Shown here: in pieces, positions 33,977-40,618 of the stretch
Position numbering within the stretch: the stretch's first letter is position 1
Layout: the number at the start of each line of letters is the position of its first letter
Assembly (NCBI GenBank): GCA_964547995.1
Contig: CAZJRB010000068.1
Location: forward strand, 1 to 40,618
Reading direction: 5' to 3'
DNA: 40,618 nucleotides
Source: CAZJRB01 sp964547995
GTDB taxonomy: Bacteria; Planctomycetota; Planctomycetia; Pirellulales; Thermoguttaceae
Notes under the pieces: generated by a model
What the model was told of the DNA's origin: nothing
What the model saw: the letters and a program-made list of their open reading frames with translations, nothing else
The model's database searches: none
Program-made: the position numbers and the translations under genes

Positions 33977-34588
33977 TTAGGGTGACTCAGCTTGTTCGGG
34001 CACGTCCGTACGCTTTGCTCTTTTTCTTGTGAAGACAAATGCCATAACGAAGACCAATCCAACGGCACCAGCGGCAATCACCTGCGAGACAGCAATTTCG
34101 TACTTGAACCTATCCCAAGCACGAACCCAAGAAAACGAGCGGAACCGAGGCGACATCTGCGCTTCCACGTATGCATTCGGTTCTCGCGCAGCGAGCATCT
34201 GAATTTCGAAAGAATCAACCTCACGTTCCTGACCATCGTTGCCGCGAATAGTCGTGACCATTTCCGTCACTAATTCTTCTGGCGGGCTCTTCCAACATGG
34301 AAGTCTTTCGAATTTGGATCGCTCGCGATCAATTGTAGACATTACATCATCGACGTTCTCCTCGATCGTCTTCTCGCTATCGAGCATGACGGAAAGCGCA
34401 TCGGCGTGTTCGGGCATCTCTTGAAGCTTCTTTAGTCGCTCGATCATTAATTCCCGGTCGAACGATTCCCATTCTTCCTGAGCCTCACGGGCTTCATGAT
34501 TCCGCCACGGAAAGTGATAAAGCAACCCACCCGCTATTGCCCCGGCAATAAGAAGCCAAATGACCAGAAAGAGAAAGATACGTTTCAC
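33977..34588 (-). CDS. Two-transmembrane protein of unknown function
   Basis: The product is about 203 aa, taking GTG 34588 as start because GGAGG lies 5 nt before it; ATG 34600 would have no ribosome-binding site. An N-terminal helix (IFLFLVIWLLIAGAIAGGLL) and a C-terminal helix (SQVIAAGAVGLVFVMAFVF) enclose a charged ~130-residue segment rich in Glu/Lys helices (FDRELMIERLKKLQEM, EKTIEENVDDVMSTIDRERS). I do not recognise the family. It stands alone between the transposase remnant and repeat elements. Confidence 0.7.
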   Translation of the reverse strand: MKRIFLFLVIWLLIAGAIAGGLLYHFPWRNHEAREAQEEWESFDRELMIERLKKLQEMPEHADALSVMLDSEKTIEENVDDVMSTIDRERSKFERLPCWKSPPEELVTEMVTTIRGNDGQEREVDSFEIQMLAAREPNAYVEAQMSPRFRSFSWVRAWDRFKYEIAVSQVIAAGAVGLVFVMAFVFTRKRAKRTDVPEQAESP

Positions 34589-34785
34589 AACAACCTCCAT
34601 TTCTCGGGGAAAAGGTCATAATCGTGATTCATCTCCCGGCACGGCGGAGTATCATAGGTGTTTTGTTTTCGCCAGATAGCACAGGGATAGAAGGCGCGGC
34701 TGGAATTGCCCACACCCAACTCCCTGATTCTGCCTTGAATAGCCCATTCGTCAAGTACCATAGTCGCAGTATTCCAGCGATGGTT

Positions 34786-34971
34786 CTAGTCAGTAGTTTC
34801 TAGGATTTTGTGAGGCTGATTTGGCACGTGTATGCAGCGTTTTGGGGGTGCTAGCACAGGTTTTTCGAAGTCTGGTCGACGCTCCCTGAAATGCGAAAAC
34901 CGGTGCTAGCATCGCGAAACCCGGTAGATTTGCTGTTCGGCGTTTCAAAAGTCCTAGAAAGTACTGTCTAG
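34786..34971. repeat. 186-bp imperfect palindromic element bounded by CTAG
   Basis: The element starts CTAGTCAGTAGTTTCTAGGA (34786-34805) and ends with its inverted counterpart, 18 of 20 matching (to 34971). Inner inverted arms include TGCTAGCAC blocks (near 34850 and 34900). Most of its length could fold into one long hairpin. It shares its right CTAG with the next element. Confidence 0.75.
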
Positions 34972-35198
34972 TGCCGCAAATCACAATTGATGGCCCACCA
35001 GGAACCGAAGTTACCCAGATTTGTTAATTCGAGGATTACCCAGTTTACCCTGTTCTTCTTGACTTGAGAGGACACCCCTGCAGGTACAGCTAATTCCAGT
35101 CAACGATGCGGTCGTCTTCGTCGTGTCAAGATCAGAAATTTGGTAGTTTGGGCAAAATTCGGTCCTCATGTACCCTCAATTGTGATTTACGGCACTAG
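34968..35198. repeat. 231-bp inverted-repeat element bounded by CTAG (MITE-like)
   Basis: The terminal inverted repeats are 23 nt (34968-34990 and 35176-35198), beginning CTAGTGCCG and continuing AAATCACAATTGA, with one mismatch between ends. The interior has no ORF. CTAG at both ends could include a TA or CTAG target duplication, as IS630/Tc1-type elements make. It abuts the palindromic element on the left. Confidence 0.8.
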
Positions 35199-35561
35199 TG
35201 GCTCAAAGTTAATCCTACGGAAACCGCCGTCACAGAAAGGAAGACCCCTCTGGAGCAGGGTCGTTAAGCTGAATACCACAGGGTAGTCGCTCCGATCGAG
35301 GTCTCCGGTTGAAGCACTATTATCGAGAAGCGGGGTGAACTACACCACTGGTTTTGGCCGTTGCTTCCTTTTTGAAGCGGGCGGCGTCGGAGCACTCTTT
35401 GCCGCTCTTGGCGTTGCTGCATCTTCCGCCTGATCTTGGTGAGCATCTTACGAAGCCATCCTTGCTGGGGTTTTCGGAAGCTGTTGACCGAGATACACTG
35501 ATGAACATGCGATTCTCGCCGGCAGTGAACCCTATGCATTCTCAAGACGGAGGCATCTGTC
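35199..35561. other. Non-coding stretch upstream of the anchored protein
   Basis: Small minus-strand frames (35264-35545 and 35320-35508) exist but lack motifs and convincing starts. I see nothing else until the ribosome-binding site before 35562. Confidence 0.4.
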
Positions 35562-36182
35562 GTGTCAGCCCCTCAATCATCGTCCCGATCCAAGTGGACG
35601 CTCTACGGAGTCATTCTTGGAATAACTGTACTTAGCGTAGTTCTCATTGGTCTGCTTCTCGCACCGTTGTCGAAAAACGGGGAGGAGCAGACAACCTTGA
35701 CCACTACTGAAAGCGCAGACAACGAAGAGCTTCGGGGCACTTCAGCGACGGACACCGCACCTGATCCTCGATTGGGTACAACGCCAATGGGAGACCCCAA
35801 GGAGGCAACATATATCAAGAAGTTCCAGCTATACTTCTACGATACTGGTTTGCCAAGCACCGATATTGAGGTAGAACCTGGCGTTTTAGTAGTCCGATTG
35901 GAGACGATGGAACAAGAGTTTGGCCCATTTGAGCGTTCGGATTATTCCGTTGTCGATGAAAAAGGAGTTTCCCACCCAGCGGTGATGGTAGACATCGGAG
36001 GAATCGGCTTCTGGTGTGCCAGTGCAGGGGCAAAACCCGCCACCCACATTGATACACTGACCCGAAAGGACGACGGCGCGTCGATCAGTCTGATTGCATT
36101 CAAGGGCGTACCACCGAACACGCAGCGAGTGAAGTTCTGCTACGGTGGCAAGGAAACAGAACTCCACGTAGGCGACAAGTAG
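35562..36182 (+). CDS. Membrane-anchored extracytoplasmic protein of unknown function
   Basis: The product is 206 aa from GTG 35562 (GGAGG ten bases upstream). One transmembrane helix (LYGVILGITVLSVVLIGLLL) follows a short Ser-rich cytoplasmic tail. A Thr/Asp-rich linker leads to a ~115-aa beta-rich domain (KFQLYFYDTGLPSTDIEVEP, SHPAVMVDIGGIGFWCASAG, VPPNTQRVKFCYGGKETEL). The two well-separated cysteines might form a disulfide. I cannot place it in a known family. It converges on the SHD1 protein gene, with 41 nt between stops. Confidence 0.7.
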   Translation: MSAPQSSSRSKWTLYGVILGITVLSVVLIGLLLAPLSKNGEEQTTLTTTESADNEELRGTSATDTAPDPRLGTTPMGDPKEATYIKKFQLYFYDTGLPSTDIEVEPGVLVVRLETMEQEFGPFERSDYSVVDEKGVSHPAVMVDIGGIGFWCASAGAKPATHIDTLTRKDDGASISLIAFKGVPPNTQRVKFCYGGKETELHVGDK

Positions 36183-36223
36183 TCTTTTGCGCTGTGAAAG
36201 TGCCCGCTTCTGCGTTAGTCACT

Positions 36224-38539
36224 TCAGTATGGAACGTGGACAACCAAGACTGTTTCACCTCTCGCATTGAAGCCGATCCGGAATCGTCCATACACCACAC
36301 TATCCCCACTGTGCTTGCCGTCCTGGCCTTCATAGCTTTCTTCGGAGGTTGGCTTGCCAAATGCTGCCTTGACCTCACTTAATGTCATAGTTGGTTTGTG
36401 AAGGAAGACAGAAACGGTACCGGACGCACCTTGGGAGAACTTTGCCAAGCAAGAATCCATGTTCCCCACCAATTGCTTAGTTAGTAGTATCCGGATTTCG
36501 GGAATATCGGTCTCCTCGTTTGCTATTGGCTCCCAGGCTGATATCGCGTCAACTGATGGTGCCTTTTCGATGCGCGAAAGAGCTTCAAAAAGTCTACTTG
36601 ATCCTCCCGGATCGGGGATCGCCTCGACCTTACGTTTGATGCTCAAGTTGTCCGGGTCATATTTCAAGGCGAAGGCATACGCGCTTAACGCCTCTCTATT
36701 GTTGCCTGCTTTCAGAGATGCATCGGCACGGGCGACAAGTTCGCGGATTAGGTGTTCTCGATTTGCCCTCACCTGACACTTCTTATTGAGCTTTGAAAGT
36801 GGGACGTTGACGACACGACCGTCCTTCTTCTTCAGTTTCACTACTCCATCCTGAAAGACAACCATCGTCGCTTCGACCGTGAAACTTCCAGTTGAATCGG
36901 TCCATGACTGATAAACTTCCTGCGCCTTGCCACCACGCTCCGCTCCCTGCAAAACCTCTTCTCCCGCAACTGCCGTGCCCTCCCTGTCAAGTCCTTCATC
37001 TCGGGTTTCGTCTGTGGCAACTCCTTGCGTTGCCTTCGGAGCGACTCCTTCTCCCCGGACCCCAGTTGCAATGTGGTGTTTCGTCTCAATCTGCAATGAA
37101 GCGGATGTGTTCTTATCTGCCTTCGACGCATCTTCTTCCTTCCTCTGAGCGTCGGCTATCGTGAACTTCTTGAGATTTGACGTTATGCAGACATTCTTGA
37201 TCTGAAGCACTTCTCTGGCTACACCAACATCCTTGACGAACCAACGAGAGAGGGTTGACATCGGCTCTACATCAACATTGATCGTGCCGACTTGCATCGA
37301 CTCAGCCGTCTCTAATGACTTGCTGTCAAAGATTGTGGTGACGACCTTCATCGAATCGAATGTACCGGCAGGGACGGTTATCTTCTCTTCCCCATAGACT
37401 TCGTATTCCATGGTTGCGCTGCCGACCCCAGGCATTTCCCCTTCCCACTTCCACGTTACACCAGCCGTAAAGGGAAATATGAGTCGGTAGTTTGGTGGCG
37501 TGATTTCGCGAGTGGCCCCCCCCAATTCTTGCCGGCATACAGCGACTCCTCGATTGTCTGCCCTCAGAAAGTCCCGGGATGTGAGTGCGCCGTCCGTTCG
37601 AATCTCAACAATCGCGCATTCGAGCCCGTTGATATCACTGGTGCCCACCACTCCCACGGATCTGGTTTGATCTCTGCTTGCGGCTGACTCGACGTGGGTA
37701 TCGTAGATCCATTGAGAGACCTCTTGCATGGGAAAATAACGTCTCCCGTTCGGTAGCTGCGAGCCAACTTCTCGGGATGTTTCCGGTTGATTGCTTTTAC
37801 TGCATGATACCCCCATCACGACCGCGAAGATGACGGCACAGGTGAGAGAGAGCGCAAGAAGGGGAATAACGCACTTCTGGATTGGGACTGAAAGGAATCT
37901 TGTTGGAGCGGAGTTTTCGGCGACAGGTCTTCTCTTCGCTCTCAAGTAGAACAGCCCAGATAGTATGGCCAAAATCGTGCCAGCAGTCGCAAAGACTATT
38001 GCGATCAATCCCCTGCATCCACCCGACTGTGTGGCAACTTCCTCCTCAGTTTTCGCAGTGCCCCTCCGCTCCTCGGTTGACGTCTTGTCCGTTATCGCTG
38101 GGCCTGTCTCGATTTCGGGTCTCACCTGGTTTGCCGAATCGCGGCTACTTGTCGCTGGGCTTGTCTCGATCGTGGGTTTGGCTTGGGTTGCCGAGTCTTG
38201 TTTGCTTGTCGCTGGGCCTGTCTCGATTTCGGGTCTCGCCTGGTTTGCCGAATCGCGGCTACTTGTCGCTGGGCTTGTCTCGATCGTGGGTTTGGCTTGG
38301 GTTGCCGAGTCTTGTTTGCTTGTCGCTGGGCCTGTCTCGATTTCGGGTCTCGCCTGGTTTGCCGAATCGCGGCTACTTGTCGCTGGGCTAGTCTTGATCT
38401 TGCGTTTGGGTCTCGCCTGCGCCGCCAATGGGAAACTGATGACCATGAGCGTTGATAATAGCAAAGAGGCGATGATTGATCCTTGCCGATTTGTGACCCA
38501 TGACTTCCTACCACATAGACAATAGTAATCATTTGGCAT
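36224..38539 (-). CDS. SHD1-containing membrane protein with 19-residue tandem repeats
   Basis: The product is about 771 aa from ATG 38539, preceded by AGGAGACC. A signal/anchor segment (IIASLLLSTLMVISFPLAA) is followed by five 19-residue repeats (residues 51-145; SPATSSRDSANQARPEIET alternating with GPATSKQDSATQAKPTIET). Two more transmembrane helices follow (LIAIVFATAGTILAILSG; LLALSLTCAVIFAVVMGVS). An extracytoplasmic beta domain comes next (FPFTAGVTWKWEGEMPG, EKITVPAGTFDSMKVV). An SHD1 domain (YQSWTDSTGSFTVEATMVVF, VKLKKKDGRVVNVPLSKLN) and a helical TPR-like/C-terminal region close the protein. SHD1 is widespread in Planctomycetes; its partners there are unknown. Confidence 0.8.
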   Translation of the reverse strand: MPNDYYCLCGRKSWVTNRQGSIIASLLLSTLMVISFPLAAQARPKRKIKTSPATSSRDSANQARPEIETGPATSKQDSATQAKPTIETSPATSSRDSANQARPEIETGPATSKQDSATQAKPTIETSPATSSRDSANQVRPEIETGPAITDKTSTEERRGTAKTEEEVATQSGGCRGLIAIVFATAGTILAILSGLFYLRAKRRPVAENSAPTRFLSVPIQKCVIPLLALSLTCAVIFAVVMGVSCSKSNQPETSREVGSQLPNGRRYFPMQEVSQWIYDTHVESAASRDQTRSVGVVGTSDINGLECAIVEIRTDGALTSRDFLRADNRGVAVCRQELGGATREITPPNYRLIFPFTAGVTWKWEGEMPGVGSATMEYEVYGEEKITVPAGTFDSMKVVTTIFDSKSLETAESMQVGTINVDVEPMSTLSRWFVKDVGVAREVLQIKNVCITSNLKKFTIADAQRKEEDASKADKNTSASLQIETKHHIATGVRGEGVAPKATQGVATDETRDEGLDREGTAVAGEEVLQGAERGGKAQEVYQSWTDSTGSFTVEATMVVFQDGVVKLKKKDGRVVNVPLSKLNKKCQVRANREHLIRELVARADASLKAGNNREALSAYAFALKYDPDNLSIKRKVEAIPDPGGSSRLFEALSRIEKAPSVDAISAWEPIANEETDIPEIRILLTKQLVGNMDSCLAKFSQGASGTVSVFLHKPTMTLSEVKAAFGKPTSEESYEGQDGKHSGDSVVYGRFRIGFNARGETVLVVHVPY
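38105..38389 (-). repeat. Five coding tandem repeats of 57 bp
   Basis: The 57-bp units occur as an A-B-A-B-A series, so the near-perfect period is 114 bp. They encode residues 51-145 of the SHD1 protein. A-type units are almost identical in DNA, pointing to recent expansion; a decayed sixth unit follows. Confidence 0.9.
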
Positions 38540-38618
38540 GAGTGGTCTCCTGAAACGGGAGGACTTGGCAAAATGGGGAACCAATCAAGTCCTGCGCTCG
38601 CACTGAACAAGAAGCTTT

Positions 38619-39167
38619 CTACTTCCTCTTTGAGTTCAGTTGGTCAAGAATATGTATCGCTATTTGGTCTGCGACGATTAGCGTCTCGTTGATTGCTTCT
38701 TTCTTTGCAGCTACCGAAACAATCAAACGAATACCACTTGTATTTTCATCTTTGAGCAACGCCATGGCAGTCGCCAAATCGGAGTCTGCGATTGAGAACT
38801 CGAAGAAATCATTGTACGTTGACGGGGAGTGGTATGCCGTGATGTACTGCCAGCGATTTCCGTTGGGCTCATGGAGCATCTTTCCTATCCCAAACATGTG
38901 GTTGCGTCGCCCATTGTACCATGCTGTGTAACGTCCCCCATTGCATGCCCGCAAGGTTCTTTCGATCGAAGCCGCTTTGCTTCCTGGCGGTGCCTCGGCA
39001 TCATCCGTCTCCTGGCTCTCCTTGATCGTCGCCTCCGGCGCTGCCGACTTGATCACGTCCGGATCATCCTCGAAGAGCTTGATCGCCAGCAACCGGTAGT
39101 GATTCGGTGGCTGCTCTTCGGGCGGAATCCCGAGCCATTTGTGATAGGGGTCGAACTCTGCGGCCAT
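38619..39167 (-). CDS. Short J-like-domain protein
   Basis: The product is 182 aa from ATG 39167, whose start is set by the motif AAEFDPYHKWLGIPPEEQPP. Only the first ~45 residues of the J-like domain are present (to FEDDPDVIKSAA). The C-terminal ~100 residues form a different mixed region (TLRACNGGRYTAWYNGRRNH, FEFSIADSDLATAMALLKDE, NETLIVADQIAIHILDQL). The J-like part is shorter than in the other copies, so this is a fusion or partial deletion. It lies 79 nt upstream of the SHD1 gene and may be cotranscribed. The longer frame from 39365 is not supported. Confidence 0.65.
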   Translation of the reverse strand: MAAEFDPYHKWLGIPPEEQPPNHYRLLAIKLFEDDPDVIKSAAPEATIKESQETDDAEAPPGSKAASIERTLRACNGGRYTAWYNGRRNHMFGIGKMLHEPNGNRWQYITAYHSPSTYNDFFEFSIADSDLATAMALLKDENTSGIRLIVSVAAKKEAINETLIVADQIAIHILDQLNSKRK

Positions 39168-39685
39168 GGTGTGTCTGCCGGTAAAGAGTAAGGAGGAAAT
39201 CCATCGACGGAGTGGCGTCGAACACTCATTATGGTCGCCGGGTAGAGGGATTGCAAGGGCCGGCCCCAGACGCACCGGTGACATTTTGTGTCGAACGTCT
39301 TCGCACTGAGGCGGCGGTGGCCACGCTTGCGGTAGGTTTCGAGTTCTGGGGCGATCGCAAGCCACGGGGGTCCAGTGTCCGCTTGCTCCGTTCTACGGTT
39401 CTCCACCTTGAGCTTGCTCGTCTTGTAGAACTCCGCGCTTTCCATCGCCGGGTTCGGGACCGGCTCGGACATGCCACTGGCAGCATCACCCGCGCGAAAC
39501 TCGTGCTTTCGGTATGCGGCCTTGCCAATGCCGACCAGGAATATGCGTTCCTCGTCGCCGATTACGCCGTCGATACGCAGAAGGTAGCCCATGTACGTAT
39601 GGGCGCGTTCGTCAAATGACCGCGTCAGTCGGATGCGCGGTTGCACGGAGACGATCCAGCCTTTCCAAGCCAGCTTGTCGGCCAC
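39053..39685 (-). pseudogene. Truncated OB-like conserved protein
   Basis: GTG 39685 with AGGAGA upstream opens MADKLAWKGWIVSVQPRIRL and continues FDERAHTYMGYLLRIDG, FLVGIGKAAYRKHEFRAGD and PPWLAIAPELETYRKRG. This is the N-terminal ~140 residues of a conserved hypothetical protein, probably an OB-type nucleic-acid-binding fold, found in planctomycetes and archaea (recalled, not searched). After TKCHRCVWGR (near 39262) the sequence becomes unrelated and overlaps the J-like gene's start in another frame. The normal C-terminal third, including further cysteines, is missing. I read it as truncated by a deletion that joined it to the J-like gene. Confidence 0.65.
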
Positions 39686-40053
39686 GGGATTCTCCTACAG
39701 TTCTGTCTGGCAGCATGCGGGGCGGGATGCGCCGACCCTGCGGAGGCAATCATACCAAACGCCCGGACGATGTAAACGTAATGTGCAGAGGTTGCGCCGG
39801 GCAACTGTTGAGCGGGCGATTGAGCCCCCACTTCGTCAACCGTTCCCTTCTGAGCCTTCGAGTCCAAGAGTCCCCGAGCAAGCGATGCGCACTCGGCCCC
39901 ACCTAAGTCTTTCTTGTTTCAAGGGAAACTCCGTCGTGAACGAAGGCTGAGATTTCGCTTGTCCTAAGAACTCGTAAATCTGTTATTTCCTGGAATCTTG
40001 ATTTGCGGTATAGGTATTCCTCCGTTTCTCGAAGGATCGAATAAGGAGGATTT
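39686..40053. other. Intergenic region before the ISAzo13 transposase
   Basis: I see no gene. The left end of the ISAzo13 element should lie here, but I could not identify its terminal repeat without the right end, which is outside the window. AAGGAGG precedes the start at 40054. Confidence 0.4.
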
Positions 40054-40618
40054 ATGATGCAAGATGCAGAACGTTGGCACGACCAGGTGAATTTGGTATT
40101 TTCCCGACTGAACGAGGACCAACGACGGTGGGTGGCAGGTCTCTTGGCCAAAGCAGTGGGGTGGGGTGGTGATACGCAGCTGTCGCGAATGACCGGCTTG
40201 GATGCCAAAACGATTAAGCGGGGCCGAGATGAACTTGAAAACGGCTTGAGGGATTGCCCCACCGATCGGGTTCGTCGCGAGGGGGCCGGACGACACTGCG
40301 CCGAAAAAAAGACCCTACAATCGAAACAAAGCTGAAAACATTGGTGAAAGACTACACGGGTGGAGACCCAACCGGCAAACGAAAATATGTGCGATGCTCG
40401 CTGCGATGGACAGCCGGTCAATTGAAGACGGTGTCCCATACCACGGTTGGTCGGTTGTTGCGCAAGTGGGGCTTCTCGTTGCGAACCAACGTCAAGCGTC
40501 TGTCGGGTCCGCCCCACCCGGATCGGGATCGTCAGTTCCGCTACATCCAACGGCAGAAACGACGCGGACCATCGGAGCCTGTGACGCCGAAACCCACAGA
40601 TGACGTTGCTGCCACTGC
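40054..40618 (+). CDS. ISAzo13-family transposase, 5' part, probably made by -1 frameshifting
   Basis: ATG 40054 (AAGGAGG upstream) opens RLNEDQRRWVAGLLAKAVGW, GGDTQLSRMTGLDAKTIKRG and RVRREGAGRHCAEKK, the N-terminal half of ISAzo13 transposases. The zero frame stops at 40335. The heptamer A AAA AAG at 40305-40311 sits exactly in the zero-frame phase needed for a -1 slip. After it the -1 frame continues DPTIETKLKTLVKDY, LRWTAGQLKTVSHTTVGRLL and GPPHPDRDRQFRYIQRQKRR, open to the window edge. The C-terminal DDE domain lies beyond 40618. It is either programmed frameshifting or a frameshift mutation. Confidence 0.85.

Noticed and set aside
38105..38389. Regular repeats resembling a CRISPR array
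   Set aside because: The repeats are contiguous 57-bp coding units without spacers, in frame within a membrane protein; no cas genes are present.
39165..39365. Longer N-terminus for the short J-like protein
   Set aside because: The extra 66 residues are the out-of-frame complement of the truncated OB-like gene, and the family always begins just before FDPY.
1..40618. tRNA, rRNA or tmRNA genes
   Set aside because: I looked for cloverleaf ends, T-loop GGTTCRA contexts and rRNA-like blocks; the only such match (GGTTCGA near 23444) belongs to a group II domain V.

Overview
The window looks like an accessory-rich stretch of a Planctomycetota chromosome. The evidence is lineage-typical protein signatures. 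Four ORFs carry the N-terminal J-like domain that opens FDPYxxWLxIxPEEQPP, with YRLL shortly after. There is an SHD1-containing membrane protein, a small membrane protein opening MDNNPYKSP, a Tat-exported enolase-superfamily enzyme, a secreted sulfatase with its C-x-P-S-R motif, an ISAzo13-type transposase and an IS3 transposase fused to a CHC2 zinc finger. All identifications are from reading the sequence; no database was searched.

Layout. 112-2890: a complete IS66-family element with 8-bp target duplications, next to a truncated methyltransferase-like gene (2905-3381). 3644-12065: a polysaccharide block on the minus strand with a GH95 fucosidase-type hydrolase, a heparinase II/III-like protein and an M14 carboxypeptidase, the last split by an IS1634-family element. 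Removing that element and one 6-bp duplication restores the M14 frame exactly. 12066-14950: gene debris, with a group II intron 5' fragment, a ruined HigBA module, an apparently intact BrnT-like/XRE toxin-antitoxin pair, a group II intron 3' end with domain V, a 67-nt palindrome and an attC-like site. 14954-18485: a frameshifted secreted protein, a membrane-anchored two-repeat protein, a secreted amidohydrolase and a small membrane protein. 18601-24881: a second GH95-related secreted protein, a sulfatase followed by another group II intron 3' end, and a Tat-exported enolase-superfamily enzyme. 25376-32020: a very large J-like/LamG/PA14/FGE-like membrane protein and a frameshifted smaller relative. 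32174-33940: a broken GH105 gene, cut by an IS3-CHC2 element that was itself split by a ~616-bp insertion. 33977-40618: membrane proteins of unknown function, two adjacent CTAG-bounded inverted-repeat elements, an SHD1 protein with 57-bp tandem repeats, a short J-like protein, a truncated OB-like protein and the start of an ISAzo13 transposase with a canonical -1 slippery site.

The intact metabolic genes fit extracytoplasmic breakdown of fucose- and sulfate-bearing acidic polysaccharides: GH95 and GH95-like proteins, a lyase-like protein, a sulfatase, a GH105 relic, and an enolase-superfamily dehydratase or racemase for the released sugar acids. The strongest new lead is a ~70-bp element, 57/70 identical and containing TATAAT, directly upstream of both the GH95 gene and the GH105 relic. 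A second lead is the J-like protein family, whose largest member carries a PA14 domain inserted inside an FGE-like domain.
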